A DNA stretch of 64,000 nt from Scandinavium sp036271055 (GTDB taxonomy: Bacteria; Pseudomonadota; Gammaproteobacteria; Enterobacterales; Enterobacteriaceae): the NCBI RefSeq assembly GCF_036271055.1, contig NZ_DATBBJ010000059.1:124001-188000 (forward strand), written 5' to 3'. The notes under the pieces were generated by a model, which worked only from the letters and a program-made list of their open reading frames with translations, did not search any database and was not told where the DNA came from. The translations under genes and the position numbers were made by a program. Numbering within the stretch: the stretch's first letter is position 1; each line of letters opens with the position of its first letter. This document shows positions 41,409-50,797 of the stretch, piece by piece.

Positions 41409-42977
41409 ATGTCCAGGCAATGTAGAGTACTCACCATCGCAGGCGTGCTCATTCTTGCAATTTGCTTACCGACAGGACTCAGCATTTGGCTGACACATCG
41501 TCAGGCCGAAAAACAATTTGCGCAGAATGTCGATACTTACGCATCGCGTGTGCTGGTCAGAACGAAATCCATTGTTTCGCAGGCCGCGACGGCACTCTCC
41601 GAAGCCAATAACTGGCAAGGCAATCCTTGTAGCCCGGAACACTTGCAGTTGATGCGTCAAGTCGCCTTCTCTCATAGCTATATTCAGGAAGTTGTATGGC
41701 TTGAGAATTCGGTCGCGAAATGCTCATCAATGCAGAGTATCAGCCTTCCTGTGACTTTTCCGGCGCCTATGCGTATCACCCAAAATGGCGAAAGCGGCTG
41801 GTATACCACCGTGAATGATCTGGGGTTAGACCACTATATGGTGGCATTAGGGCTGGGCAATTCTGTCGTCATGATCAACCCGGATTCATTTATTGATGTA
41901 GTGCCCCAAAGCGCAGCACCGATTGATTTGGCGATTGTTGGTTTAAAAAATGACACCATTTTTTCATCGAGTCATCACCTTGATACGGCCATTTTAAAAC
42001 GCCTGAAGCAGCAATCAGCCCCCACACTCCATATCAATCATTCTGTGTATACCATCCGGTACTATCATGACCTGAATCTGGCGATCGTCAGTTGGTCATC
42101 GGTGGTTCCGATTGATAAATTCTGGTATCAACAATTGATGATTTGGTTGCCATTCAGCGCACTACTGAGCCTGCTGAGCGTGTTGTTGCTGATTCGCTTA
42201 CTACGCCGATTAAGGTCTCCTCGCTTTCAATTGGAGGATGCCATGGCTGCAAAAGAGATCTGTGTTCACTACCAGCCGATTGTCTGCCTCAAAACGGGAA
42301 AAATCGTTGGCGCAGAAGCATTGTCACGCTGGAAATTAGCCGATGGTTCTTTCCTTTCGCCCGATATTTTTATCCCATTAGCGGAACAAACAGGGCTAAT
42401 TACGACGTTAACGGAATATATTGTCACCAACGTTTTCAACGATCTCGGCAAATGGCTCCATAAGCATCCAAATATGCATATCTCTATCAACCTTGCGCCT
42501 GAAGATCTCGACTCAACGGCACTTCATGAACTCATTCGACACAATCTGCAATTATGGAAAGTTCAGCCTTCGCAAATCGCGCTAGAACTCACCGAACGAC
42601 AGTTTGCGGCGCCAGAGATCAGCCAGCCGCTCATTGCCGCTTATCGTACTGAAGGACACTCCATTTATCTGGATGATTTTGGAACCGGATATTCCAGCCT
42701 GAGTTACCTGAAAGACCTGAATATTGACGTGCTCAAAATCGATAAGTCATTTATCGGCACCCTCAAGCATCAACCGGTTACACCCCATATTATTGAAATG
42801 GCGAAAACACTGCAGATGGAAATGGTCGCAGAAGGCGTTGAAACAGACGAACAACGTCAGTGGCTGTCTGAACATGGAGTACAGTTTGGGCAAGGTTGGT
42901 TATTCAGTAAAGCACGCCCTAAAACGGAATTTATCCTGTGGGCCGAAACGAATTTAAAAGACGCCTCTGCCACGTAA
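41409..42977 (+). CDS. CSS-motif EAL-domain cyclic di-GMP phosphodiesterase
   Basis: This is a 522-residue inner membrane enzyme. It has a helix at about 8-30, a periplasmic CSS domain with the motif CSS at 105-107 and a partner Cys74, a second helix at about 241-264, and a cytoplasmic EAL domain. The EAL motif is at 303-305. The other catalytic residues are in SINLAPEDL, ELTERQF, YLDDFGTGYSS, KIDKSFI, AEGVET and FGQGWLFSKA, so activity is expected. Enterobacterial CSS-EAL proteins such as PdeC and PdeB sense periplasmic redox state through the Cys pair and hydrolyse c-di-GMP to pGpG. I cannot assign an orthologue. It is an accessory gene, followed 9 bp later by the convergent rcdA stop. Confidence 0.92.
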   Translation: MSRQCRVLTIAGVLILAICLPTGLSIWLTHRQAEKQFAQNVDTYASRVLVRTKSIVSQAATALSEANNWQGNPCSPEHLQLMRQVAFSHSYIQEVVWLENSVAKCSSMQSISLPVTFPAPMRITQNGESGWYTTVNDLGLDHYMVALGLGNSVVMINPDSFIDVVPQSAAPIDLAIVGLKNDTIFSSSHHLDTAILKRLKQQSAPTLHINHSVYTIRYYHDLNLAIVSWSSVVPIDKFWYQQLMIWLPFSALLSLLSVLLLIRLLRRLRSPRFQLEDAMAAKEICVHYQPIVCLKTGKIVGAEALSRWKLADGSFLSPDIFIPLAEQTGLITTLTEYIVTNVFNDLGKWLHKHPNMHISINLAPEDLDSTALHELIRHNLQLWKVQPSQIALELTERQFAAPEISQPLIAAYRTEGHSIYLDDFGTGYSSLSYLKDLNIDVLKIDKSFIGTLKHQPVTPHIIEMAKTLQMEMVAEGVETDEQRQWLSEHGVQFGQGWLFSKARPKTEFILWAETNLKDASAT

Positions 42978-42986
42978 CAGTGGCGG

Positions 42987-43529
42987 TTAAATCGCCGCAA
43001 TTCTCCCCACCATCTGGCGGATCTCTGCTTCGCCTAGCGGCGCGCGGTCAGTCACAAAATGTAGCGTCATCCCTTCGATAAACGCGTCCAGCGCGCGGGC
43101 CGTTGCCGGGTCGAACCATTGTTCCAGTACCTGCTGGCTGCGCTGCATCCAGTTTTGCATGACGTTTTTCAATGCCGGTTTGCAGCCGACAAACGCATAT
43201 AGCTGATACATCAGTTCCATATTGCGGGTCGTCGTCACCTGAGCACCGAAAATCAATTGCGTTATCGCATCGCACGCCTGCTGCGGCGAAGTCACCTCAG
43301 CAAAAAACGCCTTATATTGAATCAGCATTTCGTCCGTAAAACTGGTAAACGCCTCTTCGAGCAGCGCATCTATGCCACGGAAATAATAGGTCATTGAACC
43401 AAGCGGCACATCAGCACTGCTGGCAATTTTACGGTGCGTCACCGCCTGAATACCGTGGCGGGAAATGGTCTCCAGCGTCGCGTTTAGGATCCTTTCACGG
43501 CGATGCGGATCGTTCGGTCTGCGAGCCAT
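42987..43529 (-). CDS. rcdA: RcdA (YbjK), TetR-family regulator
   Basis: This 180-residue regulator has an N-terminal helix-turn-helix (TLETISRHGIQAVTHRKIAS and the following VPLGSMTYYF). The C-terminal dimerisation/ligand domain contains MELMYQLYAFVG and DAFIEGMTLHFVTDR. E. coli RcdA activates csgD and other stress and biofilm genes. The start was set at ATG 43529 (MARRPNDPHRRERIL); longer forms start inside the operator. It is divergent from ybjJ over a perfect palindrome. Confidence 0.92.
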   Translation of the reverse strand: MARRPNDPHRRERILNATLETISRHGIQAVTHRKIASSADVPLGSMTYYFRGIDALLEEAFTSFTDEMLIQYKAFFAEVTSPQQACDAITQLIFGAQVTTTRNMELMYQLYAFVGCKPALKNVMQNWMQRSQQVLEQWFDPATARALDAFIEGMTLHFVTDRAPLGEAEIRQMVGRIAAI

Positions 43530-43547
43530 ACATTTTCCTTCTGCTGT

Positions 43548-43567
43548 TTGTGTACAAATGTACACAA
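43548..43567. promoter_or_regulatory. Perfect palindromic operator between rcdA and ybjJ
   Basis: TTGTGTACA (43548-43556) and TGTACACAA (43559-43567) form a perfect 9-base inverted repeat with a 2-base centre. It lies 19 bp before rcdA and 46 bp before ybjJ, the right size and place for a TetR dimer controlling both directions. Confidence 0.75.
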
Positions 43568-43612
43568 GCTTGCTAGTGTTGTCTCTCCCTCTTTTTTACA
43601 GGCAGTTTACGG

Positions 43613-44815
43613 ATGACGTCGCTTTCCTCCCGCCGGGCCCTGCAGTTGCGCATGTGGGCGCTGTTTATGTTCTTCTTTTTGCCGGGCCTGTTGATGGCTT
43701 CGTGGGCCACGCGTACGCCCGCCATCCGTGACATTCTCTCCGTTAATACTGCCGGAATGGGCATCGTGCTGTTTGGCCTGTCGATTGGGTCGATGAGCGG
43801 CATTCTCTGTTCCGCGTGGCTGGTGAAGCGTTTTGGCACACGGAAAGTCATTCGTACCACCATGTCCTGCGCGCTGGTTGGCATGGTAATGCTCAGCCTG
43901 GCGCTGTGGTGTGCTTCGCCGCTGTTTTTCGCTATGGGTTTAATGGTGTTTGGTGCCAGTTTCGGTTCTGCAGAAGTCGCGATTAATGTCGAAGGCGCAG
44001 CGGTAGAGCGCGAGATGAACAAGACCGTGCTACCCATGATGCACGGTTTTTACAGCCTCGGCACGCTGGTTGGCGCAGGTATCGGCATGGCGCTGACGGC
44101 GTTTGGACTTTCCGCAACCCTTCATATTCTGCTCGCCGCGCTGGTGGGCATTGCGCCTATCGTTATCGCCATCAAGGCCATTCCGGATGGGACCGGCAAA
44201 AACTCGGCTGAAAATAGCGCTCATCATGAAAAGGGCGTGCCATTTTATCGCGACGGGCAACTGATGCTGATTGGCGTTGTGGTGCTGGCAATGGCGTTTG
44301 CCGAAGGCTCCGCCAATGACTGGCTGCCGCTGCTGATGGTTGACGGGCATGGCTTTAGCCCCACTTCCGGTTCACTGATTTATGCAGGCTTCACGCTCGG
44401 CATGACCGTTGGGCGCTTTACCGGCGGCTGGTTTATCGACCGTTACAGCCGCGTCGCTGTGGTTCGCGCCAGCGCGATTATGGGCGCTATCGGCATCGCG
44501 CTGATTATTTTCGTCGATGTGGATTGGGTCGCGGGCGTGTCCGTCATTCTCTGGGGGCTCGGCGCATCGCTTGGTTTCCCGCTCACTATTTCTGCCGCCA
44601 GCGACACCGGCCCGGATGCGCCAACCCGCGTCAGCGTGGTCGCCACCACTGGCTATCTGGCGTTTCTGGTCGGCCCACCGTTACTCGGTTTCCTCGGCGA
44701 ACATTATGGCCTGCGCTTCGCCATGCTGGCAGTGCTGTCGCTGGTCATCGTCGCCGCACTGGTGGCTCGTGCAGTAGCAAAACCCGAATCTGAATCTGTG
44801 AGGGAGAGTGCGTGA
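43613..44815 (+). CDS. ybjJ: YbjJ, major facilitator superfamily transporter
   Basis: This is a 400-residue MFS protein with 12 predicted helices. The motif-A like loop is seen as VKRFGTRKVIR in the N half and DRYSRVAVVRA in the C half. The substrate is not known. It is the first gene of ybjJ-ybjI and is probably controlled by RcdA through the palindrome upstream. Start ATG 43613. Confidence 0.92.
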   Translation: MTSLSSRRALQLRMWALFMFFFLPGLLMASWATRTPAIRDILSVNTAGMGIVLFGLSIGSMSGILCSAWLVKRFGTRKVIRTTMSCALVGMVMLSLALWCASPLFFAMGLMVFGASFGSAEVAINVEGAAVEREMNKTVLPMMHGFYSLGTLVGAGIGMALTAFGLSATLHILLAALVGIAPIVIAIKAIPDGTGKNSAENSAHHEKGVPFYRDGQLMLIGVVVLAMAFAEGSANDWLPLLMVDGHGFSPTSGSLIYAGFTLGMTVGRFTGGWFIDRYSRVAVVRASAIMGAIGIALIIFVDVDWVAGVSVILWGLGASLGFPLTISAASDTGPDAPTRVSVVATTGYLAFLVGPPLLGFLGEHYGLRFAMLAVLSLVIVAALVARAVAKPESESVRESA

Positions 44816-45627
44816 TGAGCATTAAACTGATTGCCGTCGATATGGATGGCACCTTTCTCAGCGATGAGAAACGCTACAACCGGGCGCGTTTTCTGGCTCA
44901 ATATCAGCAGATGAAGGAACAAGGCATTCGCTTTGTGGTTGCCAGCGGTAATCAGTACTGGCAACTGATCTCCTTCTTTCCTGAAATTGCTGATGAAATC
45001 GCGTTTGTTGCCGAAAACGGCGGCTGGGTGCAAGACGCGGGTGAAGACGTGTTCAACTGCGAGTTGCCACAAGAGCATTTCAAAAAAGTGGTCGATTTTC
45101 TGCATACCCTGCCGGATGTGGAAATCATCGCCTGCGGGAAGCGTAGTGCTTATACCCTGAATCGCTATGACGATAAACTCAAGGCAATGGCCGCGCTTTA
45201 TTACCATCGCCTGGAGCTGGTCGATAGCTTCGATAATATTGACGATACGTTCCTGAAATTTGGCCTGAATCTACCCGACAGATTAGTGCCAGAAGTGCAG
45301 AAAGCACTGCATGAAGGCATCGGCGACGTGATGACCGCCGTCACCACCGGCCACGGCAACATTGACCTGATTATTCCTGGCGTACACAAAGCCAACGGCT
45401 TGCGCATTTTGCAGCAACGCTGGGGCATTGATGACAGTGAAGTGGTCACATTTGGCGACAGCGGAAACGATCTGGAAATGCTACGTCAGGCCGGCTTTGG
45501 TTTTGCGATGCAAAATGCCTGTGAAGCCGCCGTTGAGGCAGCAAATCATCGCGCGCCACACAATAACGACGAAGGCGTGTTGCAGGTGATCGACAAGGTG
45601 TTGAAGCGGGAAGCGCCGTTTAACTAG
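44815..45627 (+). CDS. ybjI: YbjI, HAD-superfamily phosphatase (Cof type)
   Basis: This 270-residue HAD phosphatase has the nucleophile motif DMDGTF, a Cof-type cap domain in the middle, a lysine in VHKANGL and the acidic motif FGDSGNDLEM. E. coli YbjI hydrolyses FMN and some sugar phosphates in vitro. The start ATG 44815 overlaps the ybjJ stop by 1 bp. Confidence 0.94.
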   Translation: MSIKLIAVDMDGTFLSDEKRYNRARFLAQYQQMKEQGIRFVVASGNQYWQLISFFPEIADEIAFVAENGGWVQDAGEDVFNCELPQEHFKKVVDFLHTLPDVEIIACGKRSAYTLNRYDDKLKAMAALYYHRLELVDSFDNIDDTFLKFGLNLPDRLVPEVQKALHEGIGDVMTAVTTGHGNIDLIIPGVHKANGLRILQQRWGIDDSEVVTFGDSGNDLEMLRQAGFGFAMQNACEAAVEAANHRAPHNNDEGVLQVIDKVLKREAPFN

Positions 45628-45631
45628 CACT

Positions 45632-45650
45632 GCCCGGCAATACGCCGGGC
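45632..45650. terminator. Hairpin between ybjI and mdfA
   Basis: GCCCGGC (45632-45638) pairs with GCCGGGC (45644-45650) across a 5-base loop between convergent genes. T-runs are short on both sides. Confidence 0.55.
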
Positions 45651-45661
45651 ACTTTCAAAGA

Positions 45662-46891
45662 CTACTGCTGCGAGCTGCCGACCGTTTTATCTTTCAGGAA
45701 GTAGAACGTCAACCCCAGCCACAGAATGCCGCTTGCCAGGTTAAACACGCTGAACAGACCGTTACCACCAAACTGATACGCGTGTTTGCTCACCTCGATA
45801 CCAACGGTGAAAATCAGCATCTGTAACATGCCCATCGCTGCCGAAACGGTGCCTTTACTCATGTCGCTTGCGAACAGTGTCAGACGCACCAGACCCGCAT
45901 TCGCCAGACCGATACCAAAGGCATACACACTCAGGCCCGCCGTCATCCACAGATAGGCGTGCGAAGATACCACCGTTGCCGCCGCAGCTAAAATAAGCCC
46001 CGCCATAATCGGCCAGCCGCCCGCAATAATGAGCCAGCGTACGGCTTTGCGGGATGTCAGCTTCGCCAGCACCAGATTGCCGAGAATTAACGCGCCAAAA
46101 ATCGGCACCTGCAACATTCCGTATTCATACGTTGTGGCCTGCTCGCCACTGATAATAATCACGGGCGATTGTGCTATCCACGCCAACAGCGGCAGGCTAA
46201 CGAAGCCGATTGCCAGTGAGCCGGCAACGAAACGCAGGTTTTTCAGCACCAGACCGTAGTCATGCCCCAGCTCTTTCCATGACAGTTTTTCGCCCAGACG
46301 CGTCGCTGTCTCTGGCATCGCCCGTTGCAGACCAAAGAACGAAATCAGCGCCAGAACGGCGAACAGCACAAACATGGTTTCCCACGGCGCGACGTGAACC
46401 CAAGCCGCGCCCACCAAAGGCCCGAGCAATGGCGCAATCAGTGCCACGTTCGCCATCAGCGCGGTGATTTTAATGCACACCGCCTCTTCAAAAGATTCCT
46501 GGATCGCGGCATACCCTACCGCCCCGATAAAGCACAGGCTTATCCCTTGCAGGAAACGCAGTACCGTGAATTGCTCGATGTTCTGCGCCAGCAGCGTTGC
46601 CAAACAAGTGATGATAAACCACACCACACCCGTCAACATCACCGGACGACGTCCAATACGATCCGACAGCGGCCCTAACAGCCACTGCAAGAACATACCG
46701 CCAGCCAGATAGGCGGTCATTGACGTCGGCACCCATTCCATTCCGGCGTTGAACTGTTCTACCACCGTCAACATGCCCGGTTGGATCATGTCGTTGCCGA
46801 TATAAGTAGAGAATTCGTAAAGCACCAGACAGAGCGGGAAAAGTAACGCCTGACGACCGAGGCGTTTACCAGATAATGAAGGGTTGTGCAT
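45662..46891 (-). CDS. mdfA: MdfA, multidrug/H+ antiporter
   Basis: This 409-residue MFS antiporter exports cationic, neutral and zwitterionic drugs, including chloramphenicol. The functional residues Glu26 and Asp34 in helix 1 (LYEFSTYIGND) and Arg112 (VLRFLQG) are at the same positions as in E. coli. Motif A (GPLSDRIGRRPVM) is intact. The start is ATG 46891. It is divergent from ybjG over 276 bp in which I see no further gene. Confidence 0.96.
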   Translation of the reverse strand: MHNPSLSGKRLGRQALLFPLCLVLYEFSTYIGNDMIQPGMLTVVEQFNAGMEWVPTSMTAYLAGGMFLQWLLGPLSDRIGRRPVMLTGVVWFIITCLATLLAQNIEQFTVLRFLQGISLCFIGAVGYAAIQESFEEAVCIKITALMANVALIAPLLGPLVGAAWVHVAPWETMFVLFAVLALISFFGLQRAMPETATRLGEKLSWKELGHDYGLVLKNLRFVAGSLAIGFVSLPLLAWIAQSPVIIISGEQATTYEYGMLQVPIFGALILGNLVLAKLTSRKAVRWLIIAGGWPIMAGLILAAAATVVSSHAYLWMTAGLSVYAFGIGLANAGLVRLTLFASDMSKGTVSAAMGMLQMLIFTVGIEVSKHAYQFGGNGLFSVFNLASGILWLGLTFYFLKDKTVGSSQQ

Positions 46892-47167
46892 GCAATCTCT
46901 TAAAGGTGAAAAAATCGCGAGAAGTGTAATAAATGATATCGAACGACGATAGCGAAAAGTGGGGGAAACACCCTGTTACAGCACAATTTTACTCGTTTAA
47001 GGTTCGCTTAAGTTGCGCCCCCTATACTGCCGTTTCAGAAAGCAGAATTGTAAACGTTGCCTGAACAGAAATCGTAACATCCGGACAATTAAGACAATCC
47101 CCCTTTACCGCTCCGGCTGCGATTTTTAAGGTGAACATCGTCATCAAATGGTAAGAGTCCGCACGCT

Positions 47168-47776
47168 ATGCTGGAAAATTTGAATTACTCGCTGTTTTAC
47201 TGGATTAACGCCACGCCAGCCTCGCCGCAGTGGATGATTGCTATGGCGACCTTTATCGCCAAAGATCTCATCTCCATCGTCCCATTGCTGGCGGTGATAT
47301 TGTGGTTGTGGGGTCCTCGTGGTCAGGTCTGCGCTCAGCGTCAGTTGGTTATCAAAGTCGCGATGGCAATCGGCATCAGCCTGCTGCTCTCCTGGATTGT
47401 CGGGCATATTTTCCCGCATGACAGACCCTTTGTTGACGGCGTGGGCTATAACTTCCTGCATCACTCGGCGGATGACTCTTTCCCAAGCGATCACGGCACG
47501 GTGATTTTCACCTTTGCACTGGCCTTTATCTTCTGGCATCGCCTGTGGTCTGGTGTGCTGTTACTGGTCATTGGCGGCGCGATTGCCTGGTCACGCGTTT
47601 ACCTTGGCGTACACTGGCCACTGGATATGGTTGGAGGGTTCCTCGCAGGGCTCAGCGGGTGTCTGACAGCGCAGTTACTGTGGCATCTTTTCGGCCAAGC
47701 GCTCTACCGCCGTTTGCAAGCGGCCTACCGCTTTTGCTTCTCATTGCCAATCCGTAAAGGCTGGGTACGTGACTAA
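47168..47776 (+). CDS. ybjG: YbjG (BcrC-type), undecaprenyl pyrophosphate phosphatase
   Basis: This 202-residue PAP2-family membrane enzyme dephosphorylates undecaprenyl pyrophosphate to recycle the cell wall lipid carrier. Overexpression gives bacitracin resistance. The three phosphatase motifs KDLIS..., PSDHGT and SRVYLGVHWPLDM carry the catalytic His residues. The C-terminus FSLPIRKGWVRD is cytoplasmic and conserved. Start ATG 47168. Confidence 0.95.
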   Translation: MLENLNYSLFYWINATPASPQWMIAMATFIAKDLISIVPLLAVILWLWGPRGQVCAQRQLVIKVAMAIGISLLLSWIVGHIFPHDRPFVDGVGYNFLHHSADDSFPSDHGTVIFTFALAFIFWHRLWSGVLLLVIGGAIAWSRVYLGVHWPLDMVGGFLAGLSGCLTAQLLWHLFGQALYRRLQAAYRFCFSLPIRKGWVRD

Positions 47777-47850
47777 GACCCATTGCGCAGGTAAAATTGC
47801 AGCCAGACCCTCTGCCTGACGCAGAGGGCGTTGCGGCTAACAGGGGTTTT

Positions 47851-48615
47851 ATGGAAACACGGCGCGAAGAGCGAATCAGCCAGCTTATTCAGGCTCTTAA
47901 ACGTAGCGATAAGCTCCATCTGAAAGAAGCGGCGGCGTTACTCGGCGTTTCTGAAATGACCATTCGCCGTGACCTTAACAGCATCAGCGGGCCCGTGGTG
48001 TTACTCGGCGGTTACGTGGTACTTGAACCGCGCAGCGGCAGCCATTATCTGCTGAGTGACCAAAAAACACGGCTGGTTGACGAAAAGCGTCAGGCCGCAC
48101 GCCTTGCGGCAAAATTACTGAAAGCCCATCAGATGGCCTTTTTTGATTGCGGCACCACCACCCCGTGGATTATCGACGCCATTGATGACGACCTGCCGTT
48201 TACCGCAGTGTGTTATTCGCTGAATACATTTCTCTCATTGCAGGAAAAACCGCTGTGTCGCGCCATTCTCTGCGGCGGGGAATTCCATGCCAGCAACGCC
48301 ATTTTTAAACCACTCAGCCCACAAGATACCCTGAGCCATTTGTGCCCGGATGTTGCTTTCTATTCCGCGGCGGGCGTTCACCCCGGACACGGCGCAACCT
48401 GTTTTAATCTCGATGAATTGCCGGTGAAACACTGGGCGTTAGCCAGTGCGCAGCAACATGTGCTGGTGGTCGATCACAGTAAATTTGGCAAGGTACGACC
48501 GGCGAAGATGGGCGATTTAAGCGCCTTTGATGTGATTGCCAGCGACCGCCGTCCGGATGATGAACTGACGGCGCTGGCGAAGCAGCGTGGGATCACGCTG
48601 CTGTTCGACAAATAA
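47851..48615 (+). CDS. deoR: DeoR, deoxyribonucleoside operon repressor
   Basis: This 254-residue repressor has an N-terminal helix-turn-helix (HLKEAAALLGVSEMTIRRDLN) and a sugar-phosphate binding domain (FFDCGTTTPWIIDAI; LCGGEFHASNAIFKP). It represses deo and nup genes and is induced by deoxyribose 5-phosphate. The start was set at ATG 47851 (METRREERI) as in E. coli. It is 74 bp downstream of ybjG and ends before a REP cluster. Confidence 0.95.
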   Translation: METRREERISQLIQALKRSDKLHLKEAAALLGVSEMTIRRDLNSISGPVVLLGGYVVLEPRSGSHYLLSDQKTRLVDEKRQAARLAAKLLKAHQMAFFDCGTTTPWIIDAIDDDLPFTAVCYSLNTFLSLQEKPLCRAILCGGEFHASNAIFKPLSPQDTLSHLCPDVAFYSAAGVHPGHGATCFNLDELPVKHWALASAQQHVLVVDHSKFGKVRPAKMGDLSAFDVIASDRRPDDELTALAKQRGITLLFDK

Positions 48616-48706
48616 TACTTGCCTGGCGGCGCTACGCTTGCGCAGGCCTACAACAGCAAACCAAAACCCCGTAGGCCCGGTAAGGAGTAGCCGCCACCGG
48701 GCAATA
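48616..48706. repeat. REP/BIME pair between deoR and dacC
   Basis: Two REP-like units in opposite orientation (about 48619-48651, with GCCTGGCGGCGC, and 48671-48703, with GCCGCCACCGGGC) occupy the space between convergent genes. Confidence 0.75.
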
Positions 48707-48718
48707 CAGACTGCGCAA

Positions 48719-49927
48719 TTATGAGAACCAGCTACCAAACCACTGGTGGAATTTCATCAGCACAAAATCAACCATCCGGTTGAAGAAACCGCCTTCATTC
48801 ACCGCTTCCATCACAATCAGCGGACGCTGTTCGATGGTTTTATCGTTCAGCTTGAAGTCGATGGTGCCAACCACCTGCCCCTTGGTCAGCGGCGCGGTCA
48901 ATTGCGGTTCATTGAGACTGTAGCTCGCTTTCAGGTTTTTCAGCTGTCCGCGCGGTAACGTAATCGACCCCGCGTCCCCTGCGCCCAGTTTTGCCTGACT
49001 GCTGTCACCGTACCATACTCGCTGTTCGATAAACGTTGCGTCCGGTTTGATAGGCGTGACGGTTTCATAGAAACGGAAACCCCAGGTCAGCAGTTTTTCG
49101 GATTCATTAAAACGGATTCGGTCCGTTTTGGTGCCGAGTACCACCGCAATCAGGCGCATATCGCCCTGTTTCGCTGAAGACACCAGGTTGTAGCCCGCTC
49201 CCGCCGTCGTTCCGGTTTTTACACCGTCCGCGCCCAGGCTGTTGTTCCATAGCAGACGGTTGCGGTTCGGCTGCTTAATGTTGTTGAACGTGAACTCTTT
49301 CTCTTTGTGGATAGCGTACTCATCCGGCACGTCGTGGATCATCGCTTTGGTCAGCAAAGCCATGTCGCGCGCGGTGCTGAACTGCCCTGGCGCATCCAGA
49401 CCGTGAACGGTTTTGAAGGTGGTATTGGTCAGGCCGAGCTTCTGTGAATAGCTATTCATCAGGCTGATGAACGAATCCTGACTCCCGGCGACATAATCGG
49501 CCAACGCGATACAGGCATCGTTACCGGACTGAATAATGACCCCTTTATTGAGGTTTTCAACCGACACCTGGTCGCCCGGTTTCAGGAACATCACCGACGA
49601 ACCGCGCAGCGCCGGATTACCCGTCGCCCAGGCGTCTTTGCCAATAGTGACCATATCGGTCATTTTGATTTTATTGGCTTTAATCGCCTGACCGACCACG
49701 TAACTGGTCATAATTTTGGTCAGACTGGCCGGGTCGAGCTTGTCATCAGCATTGCCTTCGCTCAGCACTTTGCCGCTGGCGTAATCCATCAGGATCCAGG
49801 CTTTGGCATCTACCGGCGGGGCTTCCGGTTGTTGAACAGCATCAGCCGCCTGCAAAGCAGGAGCCACGAGAAGTAAAAGCAAGGAGCCTGCCGCCAGGCC
49901 GCGGGGAAAAACAACAGTTCGCGTCAT
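48719..49927 (-). CDS. dacC: DacC, D-alanyl-D-alanine carboxypeptidase (PBP6)
   Basis: This 402-residue penicillin-binding protein trims the terminal D-Ala from peptidoglycan stem peptides. It has a signal peptide (about 1-28), the serine motif SLTK, the second motif SGNDA, the KTGTT motif and a C-terminal amphipathic membrane anchor (DFVLMKFHQWFGSWFS). The start was set at ATG 49927, with GGGTGG upstream; an ATG seven codons earlier is possible. It is the stationary-phase DD-carboxypeptidase in E. coli. Confidence 0.95.
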   Translation of the reverse strand: MTRTVVFPRGLAAGSLLLLLVAPALQAADAVQQPEAPPVDAKAWILMDYASGKVLSEGNADDKLDPASLTKIMTSYVVGQAIKANKIKMTDMVTIGKDAWATGNPALRGSSVMFLKPGDQVSVENLNKGVIIQSGNDACIALADYVAGSQDSFISLMNSYSQKLGLTNTTFKTVHGLDAPGQFSTARDMALLTKAMIHDVPDEYAIHKEKEFTFNNIKQPNRNRLLWNNSLGADGVKTGTTAGAGYNLVSSAKQGDMRLIAVVLGTKTDRIRFNESEKLLTWGFRFYETVTPIKPDATFIEQRVWYGDSSQAKLGAGDAGSITLPRGQLKNLKASYSLNEPQLTAPLTKGQVVGTIDFKLNDKTIEQRPLIVMEAVNEGGFFNRMVDFVLMKFHQWFGSWFS

Positions 49928-50167
49928 AAGAGCCACCCAAGTATCCATTCCAAAAAACACGCTACGTCACCGACGCCGTGCAACAACAGGCGGTGAGTAA
50001 TAACGTAGAAATGACCTTAAAGAAACAATGCGTTGGTAAAGTTTTTAAAGTTTACGCAAGAACGACGCTTTATGTTGAAAACGGGGCGATTTTTTTGATC
50101 GCGGTTGTGTGAACGTTGAATTTAACCCACCATGAAGATTCGAAAATGTGCTTATTACGGAGTGACA

Positions 50168-50794
50168 ATGATTACGCTGTGGGGCAGAAACAACTCAACA
50201 AATGTCAAAAAGGTCCGCTGGACGCTGGAAGAGCTTGGGCTTTCTTACGATCAAATCCTCGCCGGGCTGGAATTCGGCTTAAATCATGACGCAGACTATC
50301 TCGCCAAAAATCCAAACGGACTGGTACCGCTGCTGCATGATGATGCCGAAAATATCACGTTGTGGGAATCGAACACCATCGTGCGTTATCTGGCTGCACA
50401 GTACGGACAAAATAGCCTCTGGCAGGAACATCCGGCCAAACGCGCACAGGGGGAAAAGTGGATGGACTGGGCCAATGGCACGCTCTCCCCGATGCACAGG
50501 GTTATCCTGATGGGTCTGGTCAGAACGCCACCGGAACAACGCGACCACGCCGCTATTGACGCGGGCATCGCGCAGTGTGAAAAGCTGTTCGTCATTCTGG
50601 ATGCAGCCCTTGCCGAATCCACATGGCTTTCCGGCGACGAGTTTGGCACGGGCGATATCGCCGTTGCCCCGTTCATCTATAACCTGATGGAAACGGTGAA
50701 AACCTGGCAGCCGCACCCGAACTTACAGCGCTGGTATCAGCAACTGTCACGTCGCCCGGCTTATCAAAATGTGGTGATGATCCCGGTCACCTGA
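50168..50794 (+). CDS. gstB: GstB (YliJ), glutathione S-transferase
   Basis: This 208-residue GST has a thioredoxin-like N-terminal domain (GRNNSTNVKKVRWTLEEL, with PNGLVPLL and WESNTIVRYL) and a helical C-terminal domain. E. coli GstB conjugates glutathione to bromoacetate and similar compounds. The start was set at ATG 50168 (MITLWGRNN). It converges on yliI with a 3 bp gap. Confidence 0.94.
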   Translation: MITLWGRNNSTNVKKVRWTLEELGLSYDQILAGLEFGLNHDADYLAKNPNGLVPLLHDDAENITLWESNTIVRYLAAQYGQNSLWQEHPAKRAQGEKWMDWANGTLSPMHRVILMGLVRTPPEQRDHAAIDAGIAQCEKLFVILDAALAESTWLSGDEFGTGDIAVAPFIYNLMETVKTWQPHPNLQRWYQQLSRRPAYQNVVMIPVT

Positions 50795-50797
50795 TGC

